From Misgurnus anguillicaudatus (lineage: Eukaryota; Chordata; Actinopteri; Cypriniformes; Cobitidae): DNA of 64,000 bases. Location: the NCBI RefSeq assembly GCF_027580225.2, contig NC_073354.2, positions 22,341,001 to 22,405,000 of the forward strand, read 5' to 3'. Below are positions 13,245 to 25,200 of this stretch, piece by piece. Each line of letters begins with the position of its first letter. The stretch's first letter is position 1. The notes under the pieces were generated by a model. The model was not told where the DNA came from, searched no databases, and saw nothing but the letters and a program-made list of their open reading frames with translations. The position numbers were made by a program, and so were the translations under genes.

Positions 13245-16200
13245 GTGTGTGACCAGTAAATTTTTAAGATTATAACACTGTCTTAGTGTGCTTCTCAAAT
13301 AGTGGGGCGGGACCCCCAGGGGGGATCGAAGCAACATCAGGGGGGGCACGTGAGACCCCGGGGAAAATACTTTTTCAGGAAGTGATTTTTTTGCACTGTC
13401 ACTTAAAGACATTACACCCCAATCACGCTGATAAGCCGCTTGAGTTTTTATTATTATTTATTGATTATATTTAATTTAATTTTTCAGTTTAAAATGGTCA
13501 AAAAATATTATGCTTTAAATAAGGATTGTTTTTTTTCAGGCAAATTGATGCATTTGAAGTTTTTTTTGTTACAGACTAAAAAACAATGTTAATAAAGTTA
13601 TTCTTTGTTGTAAGTTGATCGATATTTCTATTTTTGTGTTTTCTTTAGTGTTAATAAGGATACAATGTTTTGCAGGTGTGTCACTTTATAGACAAATTAT
13701 ACTATTTACAGTCGCGGCGGAGAGTTGGGGGGCGCGAAATGTTTACTTCTTCCTAGGGGGGGGGGCGTGACAGAAAATAATTGGCACTGGTCTAGATGTT
13801 CTTACTCATATGCATATGCAGAAGAATTTTGTTATTTATTATTGACTAGAAGAAATTTGACTAAAAGCAAATTAAGTTACCTTTTATGATTTTACGTATT
13901 GATCACATGCACACTCTTTCATTATTAAAGTGTAGTTACATTTTCAACCAAAAGCAAGTGACAAGGAAACAACGCGGGGTCACACAGGCAAGACCGGATA
14001 TCTAGCATGCCAGATATCTCACGGGTGTCTGCAACTCGTCGGCGATTCTCTCAGATCACCTCTTCGATAATTCACACTGTGTGATTGTCACTCGCGTGAA
14101 CGAGCACCGATTATTCTGTGATTTTAGGCATTTGTCAGCGATTTCTCAAAACCTGTCGGCGAGTCAAAATCGGGGCTAAAGTCTGAACTCGGTATTAGGC
14201 AACGACATATTTGTCGCGTGGTGGCTACTGTAGCTTCTTCATACATTTTAAAAGGAAGGCTGAGCTGTGGACTGAGTAGTTGGTTGCAATTCGCATTCTC
14301 ACCACTATTTAAAATATACAAACAGCACCTTTAAAATCTTCAATGTCTTGCCATTTTTTGACATATGTAACATATTAAAACATTAGCATGTTAAAGGGGA
14401 CATTTGACAAGACTTTTTTAAGATGTCAAATAAATCTTTGGTGTCCCCAGAATACATATGTGAAGTTTTAGCTCAAAATATCATATAGATAATTTATTAT
14501 AGTAAGTTAAAAATTGTCACTTTGTAGGTGTGTGCACTGCAAAAAGTGTCGTTTAACATGCAAATGAGCTGATCTCTGCACTAAATGGCAGTGTTGTGAT
14601 TGGATAGTCCAGATCAAGGGCTGGTATTATCCCCTTCTGACATCACCAGGGGAGCCAAATTTCAATTACCTATTTTTTCACATGCTTATGGAGAATGGTT
14701 TACCAAAACTAAGTTAATGGGTTGATCTTATTCACATTTTCTAGGTTGATAAAAGCACTGGGGACCTAATTATAGCACTCAAGCATGGAAAAAGTCAGAT
14801 TTTCATGTTATGTCCTCTTTAAAACATGAATTTTAAAGAAAAATGTGTTGCATTATGTAATGCATTATGCAATGTGCCCTTGATGAAGGTTTAAGAATAC
14901 AACAAAACTTATGACTTCTCACAGTATATGCTCACTGAGTTGGATAGGAATGTTCAACCTGAAACTTGTGATGGTTGTCCTGATACAGATTAGTACGGGT
15001 GAGAAGCTGAAACATTGAGGATCTAAAATCCAGTGGCCTGAAACATGCTGTGTCCGCTCCAATAGTTGTAATTATCAAACGATCATGAGTTTCAAGGGGT
15101 CAAAGTCTCAATGTAAAATTGAATGTTATGGCTTGAGTCATTCATGCTAAAGAAAGGCTCTGCCAGCTGAGCTACAGAAACATCAATCCGATTACATTAT
15201 TAAAGAGCACCTATTTTCCGATTCATGTTTTTAGATTTCCTTTGGTGTGTAAGTATGTATGTTAACGATATGCAAAAGGTACAAACCCCAAAGTAAACAA
15301 TGACACAAGTTATCGTCTCCAATGTTAATCTCTTTTCTTGGACTACAACAAACACAGATTGTAGGCAACAGTTTACTTCCTGGGATTGGTGATGTAAACA
15401 AGACCGACATTATCATAATTCCTCCCGCTTCGGACTCACAATCTGTAAGTTGACTCCTGTTGTGAGCAAATCTTTCAAACATGGTAAGGAGCGTCACATT
15501 TCCTGCTGACGTCATAGGTATAGAGGGTTTTCACAACGCATCATCAAAGCGGAAGTCGCCATATTGGAGGCACTCTGCATCACAACAGAGCACAGGCACT
15601 GAAGTATATCCCGAACGTCGTCAAGGAAAATGGTTAATTATTGCCGTGTTTGAGGTTGTACCAACAGGACAGATCGAGAAAAACATTTGGAATATTATCG
15701 ACTTCCAAAAGTGATTAAAAACCAGGAAAAGGAATGCAAGAAATTATCAGAGGAGTCGCTTGTGGTTGGCAAAGCTCAGGAAAAAAAATAGAAATATGAT
15801 TAAAGTACATAAAGTATAAAACAAGTATGCTTCGTCTTGTTGTGCTTTATTTAAAGACTATTTAATATGTACTTTTTTTAAAGTATACTTTTAGTGTATG
15901 CACAAAATGTACTTCAACACAACTAAAATTTGCGCTGCAATGCCAGTGTGCTTAATTGCTCATAACAAATTTTCTATTGTAATAGCCTAATAATATTTTT
16001 TAATAGTAAATGGTAAAAACAATTATTGCTTTTATTGTTTTACTGTGTGCTTATTTTACTGTAAAGCAGTACACTGGCTATTTTAAATTTGCTATATAAA
16101 TAAAGCAGACATTGACACATGGGCTCGGCATGAAAACCAGGTATTTGACTATATCGGGAGTTGCAACTGAAGGAAGAATCCCTGGTCGTCACAAATCCAA

Positions 16201-19200
16201 GAAGAGGGAGCTAACTCTAATTTATCAAATCAGAAGGTTTTTATTCCGATTGATGCAAAAGGTGTCCATGTAAACGTAGCTACTGGTAGTGCGCCTCCAG
16301 TTAACAGGATTTTCTTATGGATTTGTTCAATAAACATAAAATGATGAATTCAACTTTTTGTATTTAATTTTATCATATTTTATCCGTGATTCAGCTGATT
16401 TTCATTATCCTGTTTCTTTGAGGTAATGTCCTATGTAGCCTACCTCAAAAAATACAAAAATATTTATAAAAATTGTGATTTCACATGTAGGCTACATTTA
16501 CAGAGGTGGTGTTTGGGATTGACAACCATATAAATAAGTGTGACTCTCGAATTGTCGAAGTATATTAAAAAATACTAAAAAAATATATTGTTCCACTGTG
16601 GCCGTGAAAATAACACCAGTAACAACCATAGTTATACCACAGTGACGAACATAAATAAAAAACATGGCGACGCCCATTACAACAGAAAGTTTATAAATAA
16701 GCGGAGAGCACTTACCTGAATGATGTGAGCAACTTTGGTGGACAATATCAAGTTAGATTTTTAAAAAAAAGTTCAAATGATATCTTAATCTCTGTAAGTA
16801 ACCAACGCGCTACTTGACGTGACACAAGTTACACAGCACAGTAACGTTATGCCTATTTTAAAGAAATGTTGTCGATTAATTGTGTGTGAATTTAGCATGT
16901 AAAACAGAACTGACAACCTTTATAATATATATTTAACATATATTTCGTAATTTAGCTTAATGATCATCAATTATTTATGTACAGTACAGCGAACTATGTA
17001 ACAGTAATGCGTGCTGAATCACCTTGTGTGTGTGGTTCGGCTTCGTGCGTCGTTGCGCAAACTGATCGCGTATGACATCTAGTCCCGCGAGAGCAGTCTG
17101 CTTCGTTTGCTTTCGAATCTCTCTCGCGGTACTTTGATGTCACACGCGACTTTGTTTAAAGTCGACAGTGTGATGGGCGGGCCTACTTGCCGCATTGTGT
17201 TGAGAAAATCGGACCCCAAGCTGCTCGCGTTTCAGTCCCTTGAGCTTTTCAGGAAATCAAATCCTGACTGTATTTCCTTAAATGAGATTAGAGATACACC
17301 AAAAGATTAGATAGTGTAACAGCAGGCGTGTGTGAGACAGTGTTTGATTGGGATATTGAATTAGTGTCACCTCTTGTTTCCACCCTGTGGACAGTCAGTA
17401 GAGTTGACTGAAGTTTAAATGAGGTCAATGCCCATGTTTTAATATACAGTAGGCTATCTGTTATCTGGATAAAGCAATCACTCACCACCTTCCTTAGGAT
17501 GCAGCCCACTGTTTGCAAAAATAGCTCACAGAGTGGAGGTAATTACATTTTCTCTGCATTAAAGTCTGTTAATAGAGAGGTTTCTAAGATTAATGGTTTA
17601 ATCACAGTGGACAAAGAACACTCCCAGAAAGCAAAGTTATATTTGGAAACTGAATGTGCTTATCACATAAATAATAAACAGTATGTTAACCCTCATCAAT
17701 CTTTCCCCGCTGTGTTTGAGTTAGGAGCTGTCAGACATACAATAAATAACATGTTACCTTGGTGTTTTGTTTTCCCGTAAGTGCCGTTTTCCCGTCACTT
17801 TTTAACCTTGCTTCACATAAGAATGGAAATTTACATCTATTAAATATTCCAGTTGTTTCTCAAAAACACCAATGGAATTTTATATGACAAAATGAAAAAA
17901 TATCCTGGTCTAACATGTTACTAATTGTGATTTATGCTACTTTATCTTCCAGATAAAGTTTCATTAAATCAGAGAAACAAGAATAAAGGAATGTTTTCTA
18001 TGTATACATCTTTGACTGTATATTCAATTAAATCTGTCTATTGAGTGTTTTGTTCATTGTTTCCTGTACTGCAGGAAAGAAGGGGCTAAATCTAAGCCCC
18101 ATTATATTGCTGTAACACACTGCCAACCTGAGTGTTTATTTAATGCATTAAAAATGTATTGATTCATAGAGTTGATATCATGCTGTGATTTTATCAATTT
18201 AGATATTTTTCATTTTGTCTGATATAATGAGTTAGAGATGTGGTATTTCACTATATGCCCTTTTGTTAATTTAATAATAATTTTAAAGATGATACTGATA
18301 TTGTACAAAGGAGAATATAATGCAAGATAAACACTGGTTTATTGATATTGTGCCATTGAATTGCAATACACTTCAATGCCCAGTGTGTGGCATTCTTTCT
18401 TTCCTTCTTTATGTATTCTTTACCATTCCAGGTGTGGCATTCTTGGCATTCCGGAAAAGATCCACCATTTCATTCTAGTTGTTATTCTCACAATTAACTA
18501 GAAAAAATGGTTTTCAGTGAATTTTCAAATACTCTTTCTTTAATATAATGACAAATAACTCTTAAAATCACAAACAATCATGTGGCTTGAATATACTGAA
18601 AATTATTGCAATGTAAAATCTAATTTAATCCAAATTACTATGCTAATAATAATGTATTTTGTAAAGAAATAAAAGTATTTCATTTCCATTCTAATTTGCA
18701 TTCTGTACTGAATCTGATACCAGACATTTGGGCACCACTGTGCATATTCTTTTTAATCCAGAACAGCTGGTGGTAAATGCATTGATGAGAAATGACAAGA
18801 ATAAATACATTTGTTTTTCCACAGAGGAGAGTGAAAGTCAGTTACGGTCGGAAGAGAAGTGGCTGTCCGTCCAGCATTTGACTTCTTGCAGATCCTTAAC
18901 CTGTTCTTCCCAACACAAACACAGTGATCACCTCGGGATCACCCCCACTTTGGATGACATCATCAGTGATCCACGCTTCTCTCCTGATCATACTGTGAGT
19001 GTTTCACTGCAATTTCCCTTTGCCATGGATACATAAGTGAAAATTAATATTAATATTACAATACTGTAGTAATTTAAAGGTGCAGTGTGTATTTTTTAAA
19101 GGATCTCTTGACAGAAATGCAAAATAATATAAAACTATATTATCAGGGGTGTATAAAGACCTTTTTATAATGTACCATTATGTTTTATTACCTTAGAATG

Positions 19201-22200
19201 AGACGTTTTATCTACATACACCGATGGTCCCCTTACGTGGAAGTAGCCATTTTGTGCCGCCATGTTTCTACAGAAGCCCTTAATGGACAAACTTTTATCT
19301 AGAGATAGAAACTTTTTACTAAGTAGTTTCCGTTGATGACATGTTTTTCCGGTGGCGGCTACCATAGTTTCTCTATGCATTTCAAAAGCGAGGGGTGAGC
19401 AGTGGACTGAGCCGTTGGTTGCAATTCGCAACCTCACCACTAGATGTCGCTAAAATTTACACACTGCACCTTTAAAGCACTTTAAAGCGTGACTAAACCT
19501 CTGTTCAGAGCCTGACTCCGCCCACTGTTAATATTTGAAAAATGCAAGAAAAGTGGGCAGATCCCAACGGAGATAGAGGGGACGAACTAAGCTTGTACCA
19601 AGTGTGTGGTGAGATCGTAACAAGGGCGTGGTGAGCTTGAACCTGCTTACGTCACGAGTTATTTTTTGGACCCAATATCCAATAAGAAAAATCAACTGCA
19701 ATAGCCACCGTTCAACCTGAAGAGGGCAGCACTCAGACGTTTTTACACTATATATTGTAGTATTGAAACACTTTATATCCAAATGTCAAAAAACTTACTA
19801 AAATCAATGAACAGCACTAATAAAGCATCATTCTTACAGATCATTAACTAAAAAAAGTTGGTTTAGGGTTTAGTTACTCTTTAAAGAAGACAAGTATCAA
19901 AGTTGCATGGCTGTCTTGGAGGTGCATGCAAAAAATATATCTTTTATATTAAAAACTGCTATTTCCTTGTACATTACTGTAGCCAAAGCAGTGGGATACT
20001 CTAGTCTAGTGATCAATATCATAGGTTTTCATCATGGGACATAAGGCAGATTGGCAATACAGACATGTGGTTGGAGCTAAACAGGTTAATCATGATTAAG
20101 GTGATTCTGTCTTGTGTGAAGTGTACAGACGGAGATCTCTATCTCTACAGAAGCAGGGACATTAGAGTTGTTCATGATTGGACAGTTTCTCTTCATGGAG
20201 TTTTGTGTGCTTTACTGTACTTGGGTGTGGTTCTGAGGTGCTGCTGTGGCTCGTGGATAACTGTGCTTGTGACCAGGATACGTGTCATGTGGCTGAATGT
20301 AGGTGGAGCACACATGTGTCTCTCAGTGTTTTGGTGTGGTCGTACTCTTGTTGAGAACTGTGGACATTTCGAACGAAGGAGATACAAAGCAGGGACAAAA
20401 CTTGGTTCTTTGGTACATCGCCGACTTTTTTTCCATTTCTTCAGCTCTTCTGCAATGTCGGCCTGAAAACATCATCTCTGGAAATTTTACATGCAGATTT
20501 TCCTGGCATCCTTTTTCTGGAAACTTCATTATAGGGCACATTAGAAAAAAATACATGACAGACCTAAATCTGGAGCTATCTTGGTTAAGCAGAATGTTAT
20601 GTATTTAAATGATTCATGAATGACAGATATACAGTAGTTCGTGATTATAATGTCAAAGTTTGTTTAACGCGAAGACCTGAAATTCAGGGTAGGACGGATT
20701 TGGAAAGACATATGGAAATAACCTGGTTTCTGTGGAAAATACCAGTGAACAGAATACATTTGTCTGTACGACTTACTGAATAAAAATGGACAGTGATGCC
20801 CTTAATACATTTTTTGGCAAATTAACAGATCTTATTCCTAACAACATAAAACAGGAACTGCAAACATATAGTCCACCTATAACCTCTTTTCACTCTTTGA
20901 CTGAGAAAGGTTCTTCTTTAGGAGATAACACTCAATGTTTGGACAGTTTTAAGTCAGTTGTTCAGACTTTGCATACAAATGCTGAGGAAAACAGGACTGA
21001 GGACAATGTAAACAAATCAAAGATTCAGATTCATGAGATGGATTCTGCTCCAGAAAAAGAGAAGCTGGAGTTGGATCTAAATGTTTCACACCAGAGAGAT
21101 AAACCGTCAGGAACAAGCCGCTCCGACCAGGACGTAACAGATGGTCTAGCTGACGCCCTGTCTAAATCACTTAGCGATATCTCAGCCAGTGATTGCGATA
21201 TCAATCTGGACAAACAACTTGAGGATTCAGCAAATACAATAGATACTGAAAAAGTTGTTTTTAGTGAGTGCATAGAGGGATCTGTCAATATGAGAGATCA
21301 AGCAAGCAATGGTAAGGATATTTGCATATTCAGTCAAGACGTATTTGAAAATAATGGACATGGGTCGGATAGCATCAGCAGTGAGTGTGGTACTGTTCAA
21401 AATGACAATCAAGATCGCCACATACCCAACAGTAACCGCACAGAAGAGTTGATCGTATTCTGTAAAGAAATAAATGTTTTGAAAGAGAGCTGCGATGAAG
21501 AAACGTTGATGCGCAGATCTTCTCAAGATGATCTCACAGAGACTCAAAATATGAAAAATTGCATTTCAAGTGAGCAGGAAGCATCTGATCTTGTGAGCCA
21601 GATGGATGGAGATCTTCAAAATACAGCAGATGCTACTTCTGATATTAACCAAAACACAACTTTAGATTCTCTGGATACAAATTCAGATGCTCAGAGCAAA
21701 TCAATAAATTGTAACAATTGTAATCTCACAGATCAAAAGGATCTTTCTTCAAAATCGTCTTTAAACAGCAGGACCCAACTATGTGTTAAACCGTTTTGTG
21801 AAAAATCGTGTATTGGTACTGAAAAGATTCAACAGAGGGATGATACTGCCGAAGGCCTCTTTTCTCAAGCTTCATGCAATGAAAGCAATGCTGAATTAGA
21901 CAGCAACTTTGTCCATTCTCCTACCACAAGCAATAAGACTGGGATCCAGATTGGACATCCTGAGGTCAGTGTTGGCCTTTGTGATACTAAAGCACAAGCT
22001 ACCGATTTATCCAAACTAGGTAATTCTATCACAGCCCCACTTGAACCAGAACCAGGACTTGTCCAGAAAATAGAAATCCAGGAAGATTCCCAAGGCAAGA
22101 GACAGAGAGAACAGGACTTAGATGGTCCACAGGAGGAAATGAAAATAGAGATAAAGACGCTGGATGGAACGGATACAGCTGTGCAGGGAGAAGAAGAATC

Positions 22201-25200
22201 GATTGAGAAAATAAAAGAAAGAGAAATGATTCAAGAAGAGACAATGTTAGAACCTGTAGATGCATCCCCTGTGTTGGATTCATCTTCTCCTGAAAAGACA
22301 ACAGACCCTTCGCTGCCATTTGGGTCCGACCAAACTGTCATGTCCCCCACCACAGTAAAAGAGTTACAAATCCATTTGTCCTTGCTTTTCACTGGGATGC
22401 TTGGCACCAAGAAAGAAGCAAACGAAGAACAAGAAACTCCAGACCAACCCCAAAGCCCATATCAGTCTACCAAGAAAGATTCAAAGGGGGACTTTCTCGA
22501 GCAGATTACCCAATTCTTTAACAGCGGCAAAGGAGAGGGAAAGAAAAAGAAGGAGAGCCTGACCAGTCCTCCACTGTCTCCTATCAGCCAGGAGCCTGGA
22601 GAAAAAAACGTAGAAGAAACTGTGATTTCCCAATCTGAGGAAACTATCAAATCTCCGAATACAGAGACGACTTTAGATGCCTTCAAAGCATTCTTTACAG
22701 TTAAAAAAGAGAACTCATCTCGCATGGATGGGGATGCCGGAAAAAAGAAGATCAATAGGGATAAAGAGGCTCTCAAAGCTTTCTTTGACAGGAACACGAT
22801 TAAGTCACCAGGCACCAAACGATCTTCTGAGTCCAATGTATGAAGTGAATTTTTTGACAATTAAAAACAGGGTTGTGGTTAGCATTACCCAATATAGTCT
22901 GTTGTGTCTGTCTATCTATAGTATATTTATATTACATATAAAATGTGTGATCATCATTTATCATCAACAGCTTCATCCAGTCAGGATTTTGTTATTGCTT
23001 TTTGTTCATTCACTTTTATTTTTTTAAAACCTACAGCTCATTGGTTCATTTGATTTTACATATTCAGTTACATATGTATGCATGTTTTACATTGCACTGT
23101 AACTGTTGTTGTCTTTCCTTTAGTCTGAGGTGAGTGGGGAACGCACACCAAGGCGACTTCAGACCATCTGGCCTCCACCCAAACCCAAAGACAAGGAGGA
23201 AAAGATCGGCCTGAAATACACAGAAGCTGGTAAGCCCTTACTGCATATTATGAAATAAGAGCAGTGAATGTAAATGTTTGCCATCATTCAGATATTTGCC
23301 TTTGTACTTAATGACAGAACTCTCAAATACACCTCCACCCTTCATGTATTCCTAATGGGCAGTTCTGCAGATGAGATAACATATTTTGCATGATCATGTT
23401 TGTTTTGTATGTATCACTCAAAGTCTTTTCCCATCAGGGCAGCACAATATATTTCTTTTTTTAAAGACCAGTTAGGGTTCCACATTGTGAAATAAAAAGA
23501 CTGCATAAATGTACTTGCATTTATATTAACACTTAACCTTTGGTTACATCCATAAACTGTAAAAAATAGGTTAAATCCAAGAAATGCAATTGCTTGAGGA
23601 TTTGCAGGGTGTGGAGTCAACTGACCCACCAAAACACACACTCATGTTCATATATGACATAAGTCTTGATTTAAGTATACTGACAACATTAGAAAATGTT
23701 TCCCATTGTTCCTCACTTGTTCCCTAAATAAGGCACTACTGACATCTGTTGGAATGTTTTGCACCTGCAGTACATTATCAATCTCTGTCACTTGTATTTA
23801 AGATTAAGGGAATAGATTTACACATTTAGCAATATGGTCAAAACAATAATAGCCTTCTTATCCTTTATGTTTGTAGAGCATCAGGCAGCTCTTCTGCAGC
23901 AGAAAAGAGAATTTGACGAGGAGAAGGAGAAGATAGAGGTAATAATCTTAAGAGTGTTTACATTACATTAAATTCAGCATTACATTAAATTCATTTCAGT
24001 AAGCTTTAGTTGGTATACTTTTAGTAATAGGGTCAGTGACAAAAATGGTCTGGCAAAATGAAAAATTCAAAAATCTTTTAAAAAACTTGTTTTAAAAGCA
24101 TGCATCAGGTTTATTTATATGCACATAGTGTATTAATGTTGAGTTCATGAAATAAAATTTGCAACATTTTTCTGAATGTAAAGACCTGAAAATGTCTAAT
24201 GGTGTAACCGTCAATTGCACCAAAGAATGAGAAATATTAAATATTTTATCCACCTTGATGGCATGTAAGCGTAATCATAAAAAAAACCAATTATCTTTAA
24301 TATATCATTTTATTAGTTATTTCTAAATGTAAATTTTAATGCGTTTTTGTAATATTTGTCCTGACATATGCTGAAAACAGCTCTGTTTTCGAAATAATCT
24401 TTGATAAATTATGTAAAAATATATGTTAAGAAAAATATTATTACACTAGACTAGATTTTTTATGAATATATTTATCTTTTCATTTAAAAAAATACTAGTT
24501 ACACCAATTGACACAGACCGTTTACACCACATTGACATTTTTGCAATTACCCCCCAAATATTCTTTCAAAATTAAATAAAACCAGAAACTTTAGACTTGG
24601 TCCTCAAAAAAGAGAATGAATGCAAGTAATTTGCTAATTTATTTTGAAAATGTAACCCTTTTACTAGGGATGCACCGATATGGAAATTTTGGCCGATACC
24701 GATAACTCTTTAAATTTGGGTGCCATTAACCGATATAGGCCGATAAATATTCAGATTATTTTCACAATGAAAAACTCGCAGACCGCGGACATCTTGTCTT
24801 TGCGCTAGACCAGTGGTTCTCAAACTTTTTTTGCGTACGGCCCCCCTTTTGTATGGTGGATTCCTTTGCGGCCCCCTCCCAAAGAAAATTTATGACAAGA
24901 AACTGTTTTAAAACTCAACTTTTGATTAAACAAAACATATTAAATGATACGAAGTAGTGCTGTTGGTTATTAGTCTTATTTTTTAGGTTTAATTGAACAC
25001 AGAATTCTTGATAAAATAATTTATTTTATAAAATGTCATAAAACTGGGGCCCCCCTGGCACCATCTCGCGGCCCCCCTGGGGGCCCCGACCCCCAGTTTG
25101 AGAACCACTGCGCTAGACTAGCATACTCTTCTTAAGCTCGCAACACGTGTCATCTTCGTGCTATGTCACAGGAAGCACCAATCAAAACTCCACATGGCCA

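Larger units (their letters stand above)
13245..18824. other. fmn1 intron 1
   Basis: A 5.6-kb intron. 13,284-13,790 is a G-run-rich degenerate repeat. 14,165-14,335 is a fragment of the TTAAAGGTGCAGTGTG family. 14,391-14,822 and 15,200 onward are TTAA-bounded elements. 15,820-18,700 is AT-rich with no exon recognised; 17,030-17,260 is CpG-rich but not coding. Confidence 0.5.

Noticed and set aside
13284..13790. A CAGTGGTTCTCAAAC-type hAT copy
   Set aside because: G-run-rich sequence and TTCTCAAAT resemble one, but the termini and duplication cannot be matched.
15481..15714. Intact host THAP gene
   Set aside because: The open frame here is in a different phase; the THAP-like phase has an internal stop and sits inside a TTAAAG-bounded repeat.
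20065..20466. Possible extra fmn1 exon or small gene
   Set aside because: The Cys/Trp/Val-rich translation resembles nothing in formins and lacks matching splice sites; probably intron or promoter DNA.
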